DNA from: a bacterium
GTDB taxonomy: Bacteria; Zhuqueibacterota; Zhuqueibacteria; Zhuqueibacterales; Zhuqueibacteraceae
NCBI GenBank assembly: GCA_023150945.1
Contig: JAKLJX010000002.1
Coordinates: 62,001-126,000, forward strand
Length of the DNA: 64,000 bases
Direction: 5' to 3'
The number at the start of each line of letters is the position of its first letter. The stretch's first letter is position 1. A program made the position numbers and the translations under genes. Under the pieces are notes generated by a model that had not been told where the DNA came from, did not search any database, and saw only the letters and a list, made by a program, of their open reading frames with translations. Positions 43,147-51,712 of the stretch are shown here, piece after piece.

Positions 43147-43593
43147 ATGTCAATCGTACGTTGGAGTCCCATTCGTGACATGCTGAACATGCAGGCGGAT
43201 ATGAACCGGATGTTCGGCACTCTGTTCGATCGCGATTCGTTCGAGACCTCATTGCGGAGCAGCGCCTGGGGTCCTGCGGTGGACATCAGTGAGACGGCGG
43301 ACAGTTATGAGGTCTCCGCTGAGCTGCCCGGCCTCACCAAGGATGATGTCAAGATCAGTTATGAGGGCGGCGTGGTTTCGATCCGCGGTGAAAAGAAGCA
43401 GGAGAAAGAGGACAAGGGCAAGAACTATCACCGCCTCGAGCGAAGCTATGGTGCCTTCGAGCGCTCGTTTCGCCTGCCCACGCATATTGAGGTCAACAAG
43501 ATCGAGGCCAAATTCAAGGATGGTGTGCTGACGCTGCACCTGCCCAAGGCGGAGGAGGCGCGGCCGAGAGAGATTCCGATCAAGATCAATTGA
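43147..43593 (+). CDS. small heat shock protein (Hsp20/alpha-crystallin family)
   Basis: 148 aa. The alpha-crystallin domain covers about residues 38-140, with DISETADSYEVSAELPGL at its start and a final strand at GVLTLHLPK. A C-terminal I-x-I motif (EIPIKIN) caps neighbouring subunits. It is an ATP-independent holdase that binds unfolding proteins in the cytoplasm. A strong GAGGAGGTG ribosome binding site precedes the ATG. A sigma-54-type promoter lies upstream and a perfect terminator hairpin directly follows the gene. Confidence 0.96.
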   Translation: MSIVRWSPIRDMLNMQADMNRMFGTLFDRDSFETSLRSSAWGPAVDISETADSYEVSAELPGLTKDDVKISYEGGVVSIRGEKKQEKEDKGKNYHRLERSYGAFERSFRLPTHIEVNKIEAKFKDGVLTLHLPKAEEARPREIPIKIN

Positions 43594-43617
43594 GTCCGTC
43601 TCACCGTTGCAAACTGA

Positions 43618-43657
43618 TCAACCGCCCTCCGCTGTCCGGAGGGCGGTTGACTTGTTT
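43618..43657 (+). terminator. intrinsic terminator between hsp20 and the FmdB gene
   Basis: TCAACCGCCCTCCG (43618-43631) and CGGAGGGCGGTTGA (43637-43650) form a perfect 14-base stem with a 5-base loop, followed by CTTGTTT. It ends only about 20 bases before the next ATG, so it separates hsp20 from the small gene or attenuates read-through. Confidence 0.75.
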
Positions 43658-43669
43658 GGGAGAGCTCCC

Positions 43670-43936
43670 ATGCCCATTTATGTTTATCGCTGTCGCGATT
43701 GTGAACATACGCTTGAAGTGCTGCAAAAATTTTCCGATCCCGCGCTGACCGTTTGCCCGACGTGCGGCGGCGCGTTGCAGAAGCAATTCTCCCCGCAAGT
43801 CGGCTTGAGCTTCAAAGGCAGCGGGTTTTACATCACTGACTATGCGCGGAACAACAACGGCAGCAAGCCCGCAACCACCGAGGCGGCAAAGAAATCTGAA
43901 AGCGCGACGACAGAAGCGAAAAAAGCGGAGGCTTGA
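43670..43936 (+). CDS. FmdB-family zinc ribbon protein
   Basis: 88 aa from the ATG at 43670 (MPIYVYRCRDCE), preceded by a GGGAGAG site. Two CxxC pairs (C8/C11 and C29/C32) form a zinc ribbon, the FmdB/putative regulatory domain. The C-terminal 30 residues are K/A/E/T-rich and disordered. FmdB-like proteins are often called regulatory, but their function is not established. A longer in-frame start at 43607 would run through the terminator hairpin and is rejected. Confidence 0.88.
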   Translation: MPIYVYRCRDCEHTLEVLQKFSDPALTVCPTCGGALQKQFSPQVGLSFKGSGFYITDYARNNNGSKPATTEAAKKSESATTEAKKAEA

Positions 43937-44105
43937 AGCGGAAGCTTGCCAGCCGTAACGCCGGGAATTCGCCCCCTGCGCTGAAATCATCTTTCTGCAG
44001 ATCTGCCGCCGCAGGAGGGAGTCGTTGCAAGCCGCGTCTTGTAGAGTGCCGGCCGTGCGTGGCAAATCCCCTCGGCTGCCGTCACCTTCGTTGCCCGCCA
44101 CGCGC

Positions 44106-44396
44106 TCAATCCGGCATCCAAATCTTCTTTGCCTGAATCAGCTCCGTATCACTCGGTAAATAGAGCGGCGTTGCCGATTTGGTATGGAAGGCCAACCCCT
44201 TGTAGCTCACCAGGTACAAATACTTCTTCGCAAAGACACCACCTTCGGCCATCACCACCAAGGGCGCCTTCATTTTGGCGAGAATGGTGTGGAAGGCCTC
44301 TGTCTCGACGTGCACCAGCGTGCCGGAGGCTTTGATGGCATTCGCAATCGCGGCCGCAGCGGCAAGGGCCGCATGCGTTGCTGCTGTACTGGTCAT
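44106..44396 (-). CDS. conserved-looking small protein of unknown function
   Basis: 96 aa from the ATG at 44396, with GGAG 8-9 bases upstream; longer in-frame starts add a low-complexity segment. It begins with an alanine-rich helix (AALAAAAAIANAIKASG), followed by alternating strands (LVHVETEAFHTIL, PLVVMAEGGVF, YLYLVSYKGLAFHT). It looks like a compact alpha/beta domain. No signal, metal site or catalytic motif is visible. I do not recognise the family. It lies alone between the FmdB gene (convergent) and a 476-base gap. Confidence 0.6.
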   Translation of the reverse strand: MTSTAATHAALAAAAAIANAIKASGTLVHVETEAFHTILAKMKAPLVVMAEGGVFAKKYLYLVSYKGLAFHTKSATPLYLPSDTELIQAKKIWMPD

Positions 44397-44872
44397 CTCA
44401 TTCTCCACATTGGGTTGATTACAGCAGTTTTCAATTGAATGAACGTGTTTGCAGTTCCCGCCCCTGGTGGGCGGCTGGTGAAGCCAGTGGATTCGCGGTT
44501 GCAACAGTGCCCCACAAGGGAGCAGGACTACGAACCTGCGAACGCGATGGAAAAATGCTGCAGGATTGCGTGTATTGCATAAGCCGGACCAGCGAGAATC
44601 AGAATCTGACTGCAGAGTCGCCGAGTACGCTGAGAAGGGCCTTTTGATGCTGCACCTCTGCGCTCTCCGCGTTTCCGCGCGACAACTGCTTGCCATTTCT
44701 GAAAAAGCTCAACTCCCAATACGGCAAAGCTGCAACCAAGAAGGTTAGAAGGAGAAGACAGAGCAAACAGCGTGAGTCGTCTTTGGAAGATTCTCTTTGG
44801 CCTCATCAGCTCCGTCTTCTCTGTTTTCTCAATGTTGCAGGCACATCTTGTCACGACTGAACTTGCAATGGA
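44397..44872. other. 476-base gap with imperfect CTCTGCG-type repeats
   Basis: No gene is supported. The minus strand reads CTCAGCGTACTCGGCGACTC in the segment 44607-44640, and the plus strand reads CTCTGCGCTCTCCGCGTTTC near 44657-44680. These are two related, oppositely oriented copies of a motif that resembles dispersed intergenic repeats of many GC-rich bacteria. The function is unknown. The rest holds nothing I can identify. Confidence 0.3.
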
Positions 44873-46330
44873 CTAGATTTGGCGCATTTTCCATGTGCCG
44901 CGGCGGAACACCAGCACCGCCACCACCGCCAGGGTGGACTCGGCAATGGCAATGGCGGCAAAAACACCCTGCGCGCCATAGCCGAGCGGTATCGCCAAAC
45001 CATAGGCAAGCGGAATCTGAAACAGCCAGTAACAAGCGAGATTGATCACCGTGGGCGTGAACGTGTCGCCGGCGCCGTTGAAGGCCTGCACCATCACCAT
45101 GCCGAACGCATAGAAAACGTAGCCATAGCTGACGTAGCGCAGACAATCGACGGCGAGCGGCACGACTTCCGGATCTCTGCTGAAAAGTTGCACCAGCGGC
45201 TCGGCAAAGAGCACAAATATCACAGTGACACCACCCAGGAAAATCACGTTGCACCAGGCGGTGAGCCACACCGACCGTTCGGCGCGCTCGGGCTGGTTGG
45301 CGCCCAGGTTTTGCCCGACCAGTGTCGCCGCGGCGTTGCTCATGCCCCACGAAGGCAGAATCGCAAACACGATGATACGCAGGGCAATGGTGTAGCCGGC
45401 CAAAGCGGCACTGCCGAAGATCGCCACAATGCGCACCAGCCCCAGCCAGCTTGCGGTGGCCACCAGAAACTGGAAGATGCCGCCGAGCGAAACCCGCACC
45501 AGCCGTGCCATGACTTCCCAATCAAGGCGGAGCTGCGCGCGCTGCAACCGGATGCGGCTGCCGCCGCGCAACAGCACGTAGAGCTGATAGAGCACGCCCG
45601 TGCCCCGGCCGATGTTCGTCGCCACCGCCGCACCCGTCACTCCCATCTCCGGAAACGGCCCCCAGCCGAAGATGAAACACGGATCGAGCACGATGTTGAT
45701 CACATTGGCGATCCACAGGGCACGCATGGCAATGGCGGCATCGCCGGCACCGCGAAAGATGGCGTTGATCAGGAAGATCAACATGATCGTCACGTTGCCG
45801 CCGAGCATGACCGCCATGTAGCCCGCGCCGCTGGCCAGAATACCCGGCGAAGCGCCCATCAGGCGGAGCAAATCCGCGGCAAAGTAGACGCCTGCGAGCG
45901 CGGCCGGCACCGACACCATCACGCCGAGCGCCAGCGCCTGCACCGCCGCAACCGCTGCGCCCCGCGCATCTTTCTCGCCGATGCGGCGCGCTACCATGGC
46001 CGTGGTGGACATGCTCAGGCCAATGGCCACCGCAAACACCACGGTGATGACGGATTCGGTGAGGCCGACGGTGGCAACGGCTTCCGCTCCCAACCGTGCG
46101 ACGAAGAAAACGTCGACGACGGCGAAGATGGATTCCATCACCATCTCCAGCACCATCGGCACGGAAAGCAGCAAAATAGCGCGGCCGAGATGGCCTGCGG
46201 TGAAATCCTGCTCCGAGCCTCGAATCGCTACGCGCAAATCGGCGAGCACGCGCGCCAACCGCTGGCGCGAATCTTGATGAACCGAGCGCGCGGCGCCTGA
46301 GGAAACTGGAGTTTGAAGTTCTGTAGACAT
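44873..46330 (-). CDS. MATE family efflux transporter
   Basis: 485 aa with about 12 membrane helices from residue 45 on. The N-terminal 40 residues are polar, longer than in most family members. [20 protein letters not shown] and the paired region in the second half ([20 protein letters not shown]) are the two pseudo-symmetric MATE halves. It has [20 protein letters not shown], a typical MatE loop. It should export cationic or aromatic compounds in exchange for protons or sodium at the inner membrane. In some polysaccharide loci MATE-like proteins act as flippases, but this one is far from the locus. Confidence 0.92.
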   Translation of the reverse strand: MSTELQTPVSSGAARSVHQDSRQRLARVLADLRVAIRGSEQDFTAGHLGRAILLLSVPMVLEMVMESIFAVVDVFFVARLGAEAVATVGLTESVITVVFAVAIGLSMSTTAMVARRIGEKDARGAAVAAVQALALGVMVSVPAALAGVYFAADLLRLMGASPGILASGAGYMAVMLGGNVTIMLIFLINAIFRGAGDAAIAMRALWIANVINIVLDPCFIFGWGPFPEMGVTGAAVATNIGRGTGVLYQLYVLLRGGSRIRLQRAQLRLDWEVMARLVRVSLGGIFQFLVATASWLGLVRIVAIFGSAALAGYTIALRIIVFAILPSWGMSNAAATLVGQNLGANQPERAERSVWLTAWCNVIFLGGVTVIFVLFAEPLVQLFSRDPEVVPLAVDCLRYVSYGYVFYAFGMVMVQAFNGAGDTFTPTVINLACYWLFQIPLAYGLAIPLGYGAQGVFAAIAIAESTLAVVAVLVFRRGTWKMRQI

Positions 46331-46458
46331 GGCAACGGCTTGAGTGTTTTGCGCCCGTAACTTCCTGGAGAAGTTTTTTAGCCGTTGCCAGATCGTGCCT
46401 TGCTATTCTCCTTTCCCGGCCCGGCCTAGATTTCAATCATGCTTCCGCTGCGAAAGTC

Positions 46459-48282
46459 TCAACCCAGAATGCGTTCGACTTCGGCTTGCACTTGTTCGCA
46501 CAGGGTCTTGCCTTCTTGCAGCAGGGAGTCGAGGGTTTTACTCATCGCGGTGATGAAGTCAGAAGTCTTGGTGTTCGGCAGATTGATGCGCACGTTATAG
46601 ATTGCGCCCTGCAAGCCCGCGTACGCCATCAGCGCGCCCACCCCGGCGTCGCTCATCACCGCTTTGTTGCCCAGGCGCGCGGCGCGCAAACAAAGCTGCA
46701 AGGCCTCGCGGCACGACTCGGCGGTGCGTAACGGCACGCGCGCTGCAGATTTGTATCCCTCGCGCAGGGCGGTCGCGCGGGCTTCCTGCTGCGCCGGCGT
46801 ATCTTTCGGCAGGCGCATGGCCTCGAGCACAACATTGAAGGCGGCGGTATCCTCGTCAACCGCGCGCAGCAAATCATCTTTCACGCGCTGCGCCTGCTCC
46901 GCAAGCTCACAAATCTCCTCGTACTTCGCATCAAACTCGCCCTTGCCGTTGGACACGTTGGCCACCATGGCAGCGAGCGCGGCGCCCAGGCTGCCGGCCA
47001 AGGCTGCAATCGAGCCGCCGCCCGGCGCCGGTGTGTCGCGCGAAACTTCGTCGGCGAAATCCGCGACCTTGCGCTGCACCAGCGGACCTTCGCGCGCTGG
47101 AATGCCGATGATCTTCTTATCAATGTCAAACTCCGCCACATCGCGCAAGCCCAGCGACTGCACCGCGGTTTCCAAGACATCGCGCACGGGAATGCCGGTG
47201 GATTTGTGCATGCGCCGCAAATAGAACCTGCCGGACTCAAACATGGCCGCAAAAGGCACCACGCCCACGATCTCCGAGCCGGTGATGACGATGCCGCGTT
47301 GCGCGGCGAGCGTGCGCGCCGCTTCCAACACCGCATGCGCCGGCGTCATCTTGAAATCGGTGAGATTGATGGAAATCTGCGCGCGCTGGTAGGCCTCCAC
47401 CACCCAACCGACCGCCTTCACATGGGTAAACTTGCCGTCGGCGTAAACCGGCATGCCCGCGAGATTGGTGACGTCCATGCCAAGTGACTGGTAGCGCGCG
47501 GCGAGGTCGCCGCCGTAGTTTTGTTGGTAATGTTCGGCCAGTTCGGCAAACGACGTTGCCACGAAGTCACAATTGCCGCAGGGGAATCTGTCCGCCGCAA
47601 AATAAACCTGCTCGCCTTTGTAGTAGAACGGTGAGATGTTGCCGGTGCGTTTGTAGCGGCCGCGTTCCCGCAGCTCATAAGCAATGTCGGTGGCGTAGCG
47701 CCGGTCGCTGGTATTCAAGTTGAGATTGTAGGCGATCAAAAACTCACGCGCGCCAACGGCCGTGGCACCGCTCTTGCGGTTGAATTGCGCCGGCCCGAAA
47801 TCCGGCTGCCAGTTGGGGTCAGCCAGCTTCTGCGGCAAACCCTCGTATTCCCCGGCGCGAACGCTGGCCAGGTTCTTTCGCTCCGGCCGGCTCGCGGCAC
47901 CTTCATAGAGATAAACCGGAATGCCCAATTCCTCGCCGATGCGCCGGCCGACAGCCCGTGCCATCTCCACGCATTCTGCCATGGTGAGGTTGGCCACCGG
48001 CACGAAGGGCAGGACATCAGTCGCGCCCATGCGCGCGTGTTCGCCGTGATGCTGTGCCATGTCGATCAACTCGGCCGCGGTCTTCACGGCACGAAACGCG
48101 GCCTCTTGCACCGCCGCCAGATCGCCAACAAATGTGACCACTGTGCGATTCGTGCTCTCTCCCGGATCGACATCAAGCAGTTGCACACCGCGCACCGCCT
48201 CGATTTGATCGGTGATCTTCTTGATGAGACTGCGGTCGCGGCCTTCGGAAAAATTCGGCACGCACTCAACAATTTTCTGCAT
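46459..48282 (-). CDS. ftcD: bifunctional glutamate formimidoyltransferase/formimidoyl-THF cyclodeaminase
   Basis: 607 aa from the ATG at 48282 (MQKIVECVPNFSEGRD). The N-terminal formiminotransferase half has HHGEHARMGATDVLP with H82, the position of the catalytic histidine in the mammalian enzyme. The C-terminal cyclodeaminase half (about 390-600) has DTPAPGGGSIAALAGSLGAA. It moves the formimino group from formiminoglutamate to tetrahydrofolate, then releases ammonia, which ends histidine breakdown. No other hut gene is nearby. Between about residues 212 and 290 there is an insertion with CGNCDF and H251 that resembles a zinc finger and is absent from the mammalian protein. Confidence 0.93.
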   Translation of the reverse strand: MQKIVECVPNFSEGRDRSLIKKITDQIEAVRGVQLLDVDPGESTNRTVVTFVGDLAAVQEAAFRAVKTAAELIDMAQHHGEHARMGATDVLPFVPVANLTMAECVEMARAVGRRIGEELGIPVYLYEGAASRPERKNLASVRAGEYEGLPQKLADPNWQPDFGPAQFNRKSGATAVGAREFLIAYNLNLNTSDRRYATDIAYELRERGRYKRTGNISPFYYKGEQVYFAADRFPCGNCDFVATSFAELAEHYQQNYGGDLAARYQSLGMDVTNLAGMPVYADGKFTHVKAVGWVVEAYQRAQISINLTDFKMTPAHAVLEAARTLAAQRGIVITGSEIVGVVPFAAMFESGRFYLRRMHKSTGIPVRDVLETAVQSLGLRDVAEFDIDKKIIGIPAREGPLVQRKVADFADEVSRDTPAPGGGSIAALAGSLGAALAAMVANVSNGKGEFDAKYEEICELAEQAQRVKDDLLRAVDEDTAAFNVVLEAMRLPKDTPAQQEARATALREGYKSAARVPLRTAESCREALQLCLRAARLGNKAVMSDAGVGALMAYAGLQGAIYNVRINLPNTKTSDFITAMSKTLDSLLQEGKTLCEQVQAEVERILG

Positions 48283-48544
48283 AAAAACCTCGCACAGGAA
48301 TGATCTGTGCCGGCCGAAAAGCAGTGGAGCAGCCGGGCAACTCATCCCGGCAAACAGCGCCGATGATTTCTCCAGCCGGCGGGTTTATTCAAACAAAAAA
48401 ACACCGCCAGCATAACACAAAACCGCAAGAAAGGCAATGCCAAAAAGCAGCGAGTTGCAAGGCGGGAACAACTCCGGAAGCAAAAGGCTACGCCAGACTT
48501 CAGAGAAGGTGAAATCCGGAGCCATGCGGGCAGCAAAAAACTCT

Positions 48545-48621
48545 GGCAGAATGATTCGACGGCAGAATTATTTCAGAATCATTCTGCCGAAAAATTATTG
48601 AACTTTCAGAATGCCATTCTG
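48545..48621. promoter_or_regulatory. pair of CAGAAT...ATTCTG palindromes, probable operators
   Basis: CAGAATCATTCTG (48574-48586) and CAGAATGCCATTCTG (48607-48621) are palindromes whose starts are 33 bases apart, about three helical turns. Both are preceded by TTT. A further repeat GGCAGAATGATTC (48545-48557) pairs with GAATCATTCTGCC (48576-48588), and GGCAGAATTATTTC (48561) is a third half-site. They lie in the 358-base gap (48283-48640) upstream of ftcD and just downstream of the Lrp-family gene. They may be binding sites for that regulator; a role as a terminator of the Lrp gene is also possible. Confidence 0.5.
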
Positions 48622-48640
48622 AGCTTGAAAAGCCGAACGC

Positions 48641-49123
48641 TTACCGGTGGGCGGATTCAAGGTGGGCAAGGGTGACGGCGGTTTCTTCCTTGGGGCTGGA
48701 GAGCACAACGCTGGTGCGGGTGTTTTTCACACCCGGCCAGGACTGAATGCGCGAAAGCAACCGCTCGAGGGTCACGGTTGATTGCGTCTTGATTTTCAGG
48801 ACATGTGAACCCTCGCCGGTGATGGCGTGGCACTCGAGGATTTCCTCCTCCTGTTGCGCGTGCTTGATGATCTGGGGATAGTAGATGGAGGATTCCACCG
48901 TCAAAAAAATGAAGGCGGTGAGGCCCAGGCCCACTTTCGGGCCATCGACCACGGCGTGGTAGCTGCGAATGATGCGCTTCTCTTCCAGCTTGCGCAGCCG
49001 TTCACTCACGGCAGGAATCGAGAGCTTCACCTTCTCCGCGAGTTCGTTGCGCTTGGTGCGGCCGTGCGCCTGCAGAATCTTGAGAATGGTCAGGTCGATT
49101 TCGTCGAGTTTTTCGACTGACAT
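48641..49123 (-). CDS. Lrp/AsnC family transcriptional regulator
   Basis: 160 aa from the ATG at 49123 (MSVEKLDEIDLTILKILQAH). The winged helix-turn-helix spans about 8-55 (NELAEKVKLSIPAVSERLRK). The C-terminal RAM/AsnC ligand-binding domain spans about 65-145, where IKTQSTVTLERLLSRIQSWP is typical. It should sense an amino acid and bind DNA as dimers or octamers. The neighbour on the same strand is the histidine-breakdown enzyme FtcD, and palindromic sites lie between them, so ftcD is a candidate target. The 24-residue upstream extension is rejected because the chosen start fits the family length. Confidence 0.94.
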   Translation of the reverse strand: MSVEKLDEIDLTILKILQAHGRTKRNELAEKVKLSIPAVSERLRKLEEKRIIRSYHAVVDGPKVGLGLTAFIFLTVESSIYYPQIIKHAQQEEEILECHAITGEGSHVLKIKTQSTVTLERLLSRIQSWPGVKNTRTSVVLSSPKEETAVTLAHLESAHR

Positions 49124-49210
49124 GAGAAAGCCCTCTTGGTAGCGGACGGTAGCTTGCGCCCCACCGACCCTGCGCCAGCCCATTCCTTCTCTCACAACCG
49201 GCGCGCCGGT

Positions 49211-49603
49211 TCAACTCACGAAGCGTTGTGGCTGCAGCAATGCCTGGACTTGCCGAGCGAGCTCGTCACAGTCCACGGATTTCGGAATGATGGCATCGGC
49301 TGCCCATGAACGGAAACTGGAGCGGAACGCGGGATCCGCCGTATTCACAACAATGGGAACCCGCTGGCGTTGCGCTGCCAGCGAACCGATGAACTCGAAG
49401 CCGCCCATGTCGGACAGCCGCACGTCTGCGACCACCAAGTCAACGCGTTGATGCGAAAAAATCGCCAGCGCCTCTCTTCCCGAGCTGGTCCAGACCACGC
49501 GATATCCTTGCGACTCCAGCGTGGCCTTGCAGGCTTGGCAATGCTGCAGGTCACCGTCGACCAACAGAACCGTCACAGCTTCATTTGGCATCAAGACAGC
49601 CAT
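49211..49603 (-). CDS. stand-alone response-regulator receiver protein
   Basis: 130 aa. It is a single CheY-like domain: acidic pocket D16/D18 (LLVDGD), phosphoacceptor D60 in LVVADVRLSDMGG, a threonine in VNTAD and a lysine in IIPKSVD. No output domain follows. It lies 87 bases upstream of the Lrp-family gene on the same strand. No histidine kinase is in the window, so its partner is unknown. It could act by protein-protein contacts in signalling. Confidence 0.9.
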   Translation of the reverse strand: MAVLMPNEAVTVLLVDGDLQHCQACKATLESQGYRVVWTSSGREALAIFSHQRVDLVVADVRLSDMGGFEFIGSLAAQRQRVPIVVNTADPAFRSSFRSWAADAIIPKSVDCDELARQVQALLQPQRFVS

Positions 49604-49932
49604 GTTCGGTGCTCCGCACAGGTTTCCAAATCGTGAAAGCGATATCTATACAAATCTTGAATAGTTGAACTTGATCCGAAGGCATTCCTAAAAAATGTCG
49701 GTAGAAAACTAATCGCCGGCAAGCTCATTGTCAAGCCAAATCTTTGTCTCGGAAGGTCTTCAGCCGTTTTTTTGGGGGGCCAGTCCTGCAACCCATCAAG
49801 GCGACAAATGGCCACCATCATTTTTTGCAGGCTGTGCCTCACACAAGAATTAGTCGGGAACTTTGCCAAATTTTGTCCGTAATTTTGTGCGACTTACAAA
49901 GGCGCGTGGCTGCTTCAAACGTGGAGGTTGGA
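49604..49932. other. 329-base divergent gap between the receiver gene and the DUF4097 genes
   Basis: This stretch holds no supported gene. It must contain the promoters of both flanking genes, but I found no convincing -35/-10 or -24/-12 pair. A plus-strand frame in phase with the DUF4097 protein begins at 49744, but it has no ribosome binding site and precedes a clear signal peptide start, so I treat it as leader. Confidence 0.4.
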
Positions 49933-50802
49933 ATGCAAAACCTGAAATTGATGATTCTGTTGCTCGCAATGTGCTGCGGCTTGGGGGCGGCGCAAGCGCA
50001 AGACAAGGACAGGCCAAGCCGTGGAATCGAGGATCTCGACAACAGCTTCCGCATCGACACCGGCTCGACCTTCCGCCTCCGTGTCGAAGTGGACGTCGGC
50101 CAGGTGCGGGTTTCCCGTGGCAAGAGCAAAGACAATCTGCGCGTGCGGCTGGTCTATGATCGCGAGGAGTATCAGCATACGCTGCGCTACAATGAAAAGC
50201 GCAACACGCTCGACATCATGTTGGACAAGGAACGCTGGATCGGCCAGCATGACAGCCACAATGCCGGCGAGCTCGAGGTGGAGCTGCCCACCGGCGGCGA
50301 GTTGGAGCTGGATTTCCGCATCAAAGCCGGTGAAATCGAAATGCAACTCGGCGGCTTGCGCATTCGCGATCTTTCCCTGGAAACCATCGCCGGCGAAGTC
50401 AATCTCGATTTCGACGAGCCGAATCAAATCACCATGACCAACCTCCTGCTCAACACCAAAATCGGTGAATCCAATTTCCGGCGGCTGGGCAACGCCCGCT
50501 TCCGCAATGCCGGCATCGATGGCGGCATCGGAGAACTGACGATCGATTTCAGCGGCGACGTGCTCAAAGATGCGGTGGCGGAGGTCGATCTCGACATCGG
50601 TGAAACCGCGATCATTTTGCCGCGCCAGTCCGGCACCCGGCTGGCGGTTTCCAAGTTCATGTTCCTGTCGCATTTCAACATGCCCGACTACTTGCGCAAG
50701 GAGGGCCGCTACTACTATTCCGAGAACTACGATGACGCCGAGCAGACTTTTCAATTGCGCATCAGCGCCGGCGTGGGAGAGTGCCGCATCGAACGAGAGT
50801 AA
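49933..50802 (+). CDS. secreted DUF4097/toast-rack-like beta protein
   Basis: 289 aa from the ATG at 49933 with GGAGG 5 bases upstream. The signal peptide is MQNLKLMILLLAMCCGLGAA, cleaved near AQAQD. The rest is a regular beta-solenoid-like region with repeating short strands (LEVELPTGGELELDFRIKAG, then EIEMQLGGLRIRDLSL and GESNFRRLGNARFRNAGI), as in toast-rack and DUF4097 proteins. It is probably an envelope or secreted structural protein of unknown ligand. It lies 33 bases before a related gene at 50836, forming a two-gene operon. Confidence 0.82.
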   Translation: MQNLKLMILLLAMCCGLGAAQAQDKDRPSRGIEDLDNSFRIDTGSTFRLRVEVDVGQVRVSRGKSKDNLRVRLVYDREEYQHTLRYNEKRNTLDIMLDKERWIGQHDSHNAGELEVELPTGGELELDFRIKAGEIEMQLGGLRIRDLSLETIAGEVNLDFDEPNQITMTNLLLNTKIGESNFRRLGNARFRNAGIDGGIGELTIDFSGDVLKDAVAEVDLDIGETAIILPRQSGTRLAVSKFMFLSHFNMPDYLRKEGRYYYSENYDDAEQTFQLRISAGVGECRIERE

Positions 50803-50835
50803 GCCATCGCGGTCATGCCTAACCGGGAGCGTAAT

Positions 50836-51639
50836 ATGAAAACCTACTTCTCCAAAATTCTTGTTGCCGCGCTTTGGCTGTTTGCCGCCACCAGCCAGGC
50901 GGGTGAAGTGCGCGAGCGCTTTGAAAAGACCTGCCCGCTCACGCCCGGCGGCAGCTTCACGTTGGAAAACACCAATGGTTCCATTCAGATTGTCGCGTGG
51001 GATCGCAATGAAGTGAAGATCGTGGCGCAGAAGGTGGCGCATGCCCGCCGGGAAGAAGACGCGCAAAAGCTGCTGGAAGCCACTGAAATCATCGTGCGCC
51101 AGGAGGGTAACGCCGTCGAAGTCAACACGCGTACCCCGCGTTCGAAAGACTCGGGCGACAGCTTTTGGAGCTGGATATTGGGCGGCGGTAACGGCGGCGT
51201 AACCGTGACCTACCAAGTCTCACTTCCGCGCCAAATCAGCATCCAAATTCAGTCGGTCAATGGCCAGATTGAAGCGCGTGAAATCTCCGGCCGGATCAAA
51301 CTCGAAACCACCAATGGCGGCATCGAAGTCGACGACGCTCAGGGCAGCATCTCCGCCGAAACCACCAATGGCCGCATCCGCATCGCCTTGGCAAAAGTGG
51401 AGGGCGGCGCCACCATGGACTTCGAAACCACCAATGGCAGCATCACCGCTGAATTCCCAAGCGATTTCAACGCCAGCATTTCAGCCCGCACGACCAACGG
51501 CAAGGTCGATTGTGAGTTTCCGCTGACGACGCGCGGCGGCTTCCGACGCAATGAGCTGCAGGGACAAATCGGCGAAGAAGGCGGCCGCGTGAACTTTCGC
51601 ACCACCAACGGCTCGATCGCGATCTTGAAGAGATCCTGA
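50836..51639 (+). CDS. secreted DUF4097 beta-solenoid protein with ETTNG repeats
   Basis: 267 aa from the ATG at 50836 (MKTYFSKILVAALWLFAATS, a signal peptide). The mature part contains recurring units of about 20-25 residues, each with a TTNG or ENTNG turn: near residues 46, 149, 169, 190, 218 and 250. This gives a right-handed beta-helix-like fold, the DUF4097 family. The function is not established; relatives are seen next to anti-sigma or envelope stress genes. It follows its paralogue at 49933 with a gap of 33 bases. A GGGAG site lies 9-13 bases before the start. Confidence 0.85.
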   Translation: MKTYFSKILVAALWLFAATSQAGEVRERFEKTCPLTPGGSFTLENTNGSIQIVAWDRNEVKIVAQKVAHARREEDAQKLLEATEIIVRQEGNAVEVNTRTPRSKDSGDSFWSWILGGGNGGVTVTYQVSLPRQISIQIQSVNGQIEAREISGRIKLETTNGGIEVDDAQGSISAETTNGRIRIALAKVEGGATMDFETTNGSITAEFPSDFNASISARTTNGKVDCEFPLTTRGGFRRNELQGQIGEEGGRVNFRTTNGSIAILKRS

Positions 51640-51680
51640 GCCTGGCACACTCAGCGGCCCGCAGGTTGGCATCAAATACA

Positions 51681-51712
51681 AACGGCGGAGACGATTACTC
51701 GCCTCCGCCGTT
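51681..51712 (+). terminator. inverted repeat after the DUF4097 genes
   Basis: AACGGCGGAG (51681-51690) and CTCCGCCGTT (51703-51712) form a perfect 10-base stem with a 12-base loop, 41 bases after the stop. No T-run follows, so termination strength is doubtful. Confidence 0.45.

Noticed and set aside
44520-44545. GGTTCGTAGTCC on the minus strand, resembling a tRNA T-arm
   Set aside because: The loop has one extra base, and no D-arm, anticodon arm or acceptor stem could be aligned around it.
44760-44830. CTGATGAG on the minus strand, resembling a hammerhead ribozyme core
   Set aside because: The second conserved core segment (CGAAAC-like) and the flanking stems are missing.
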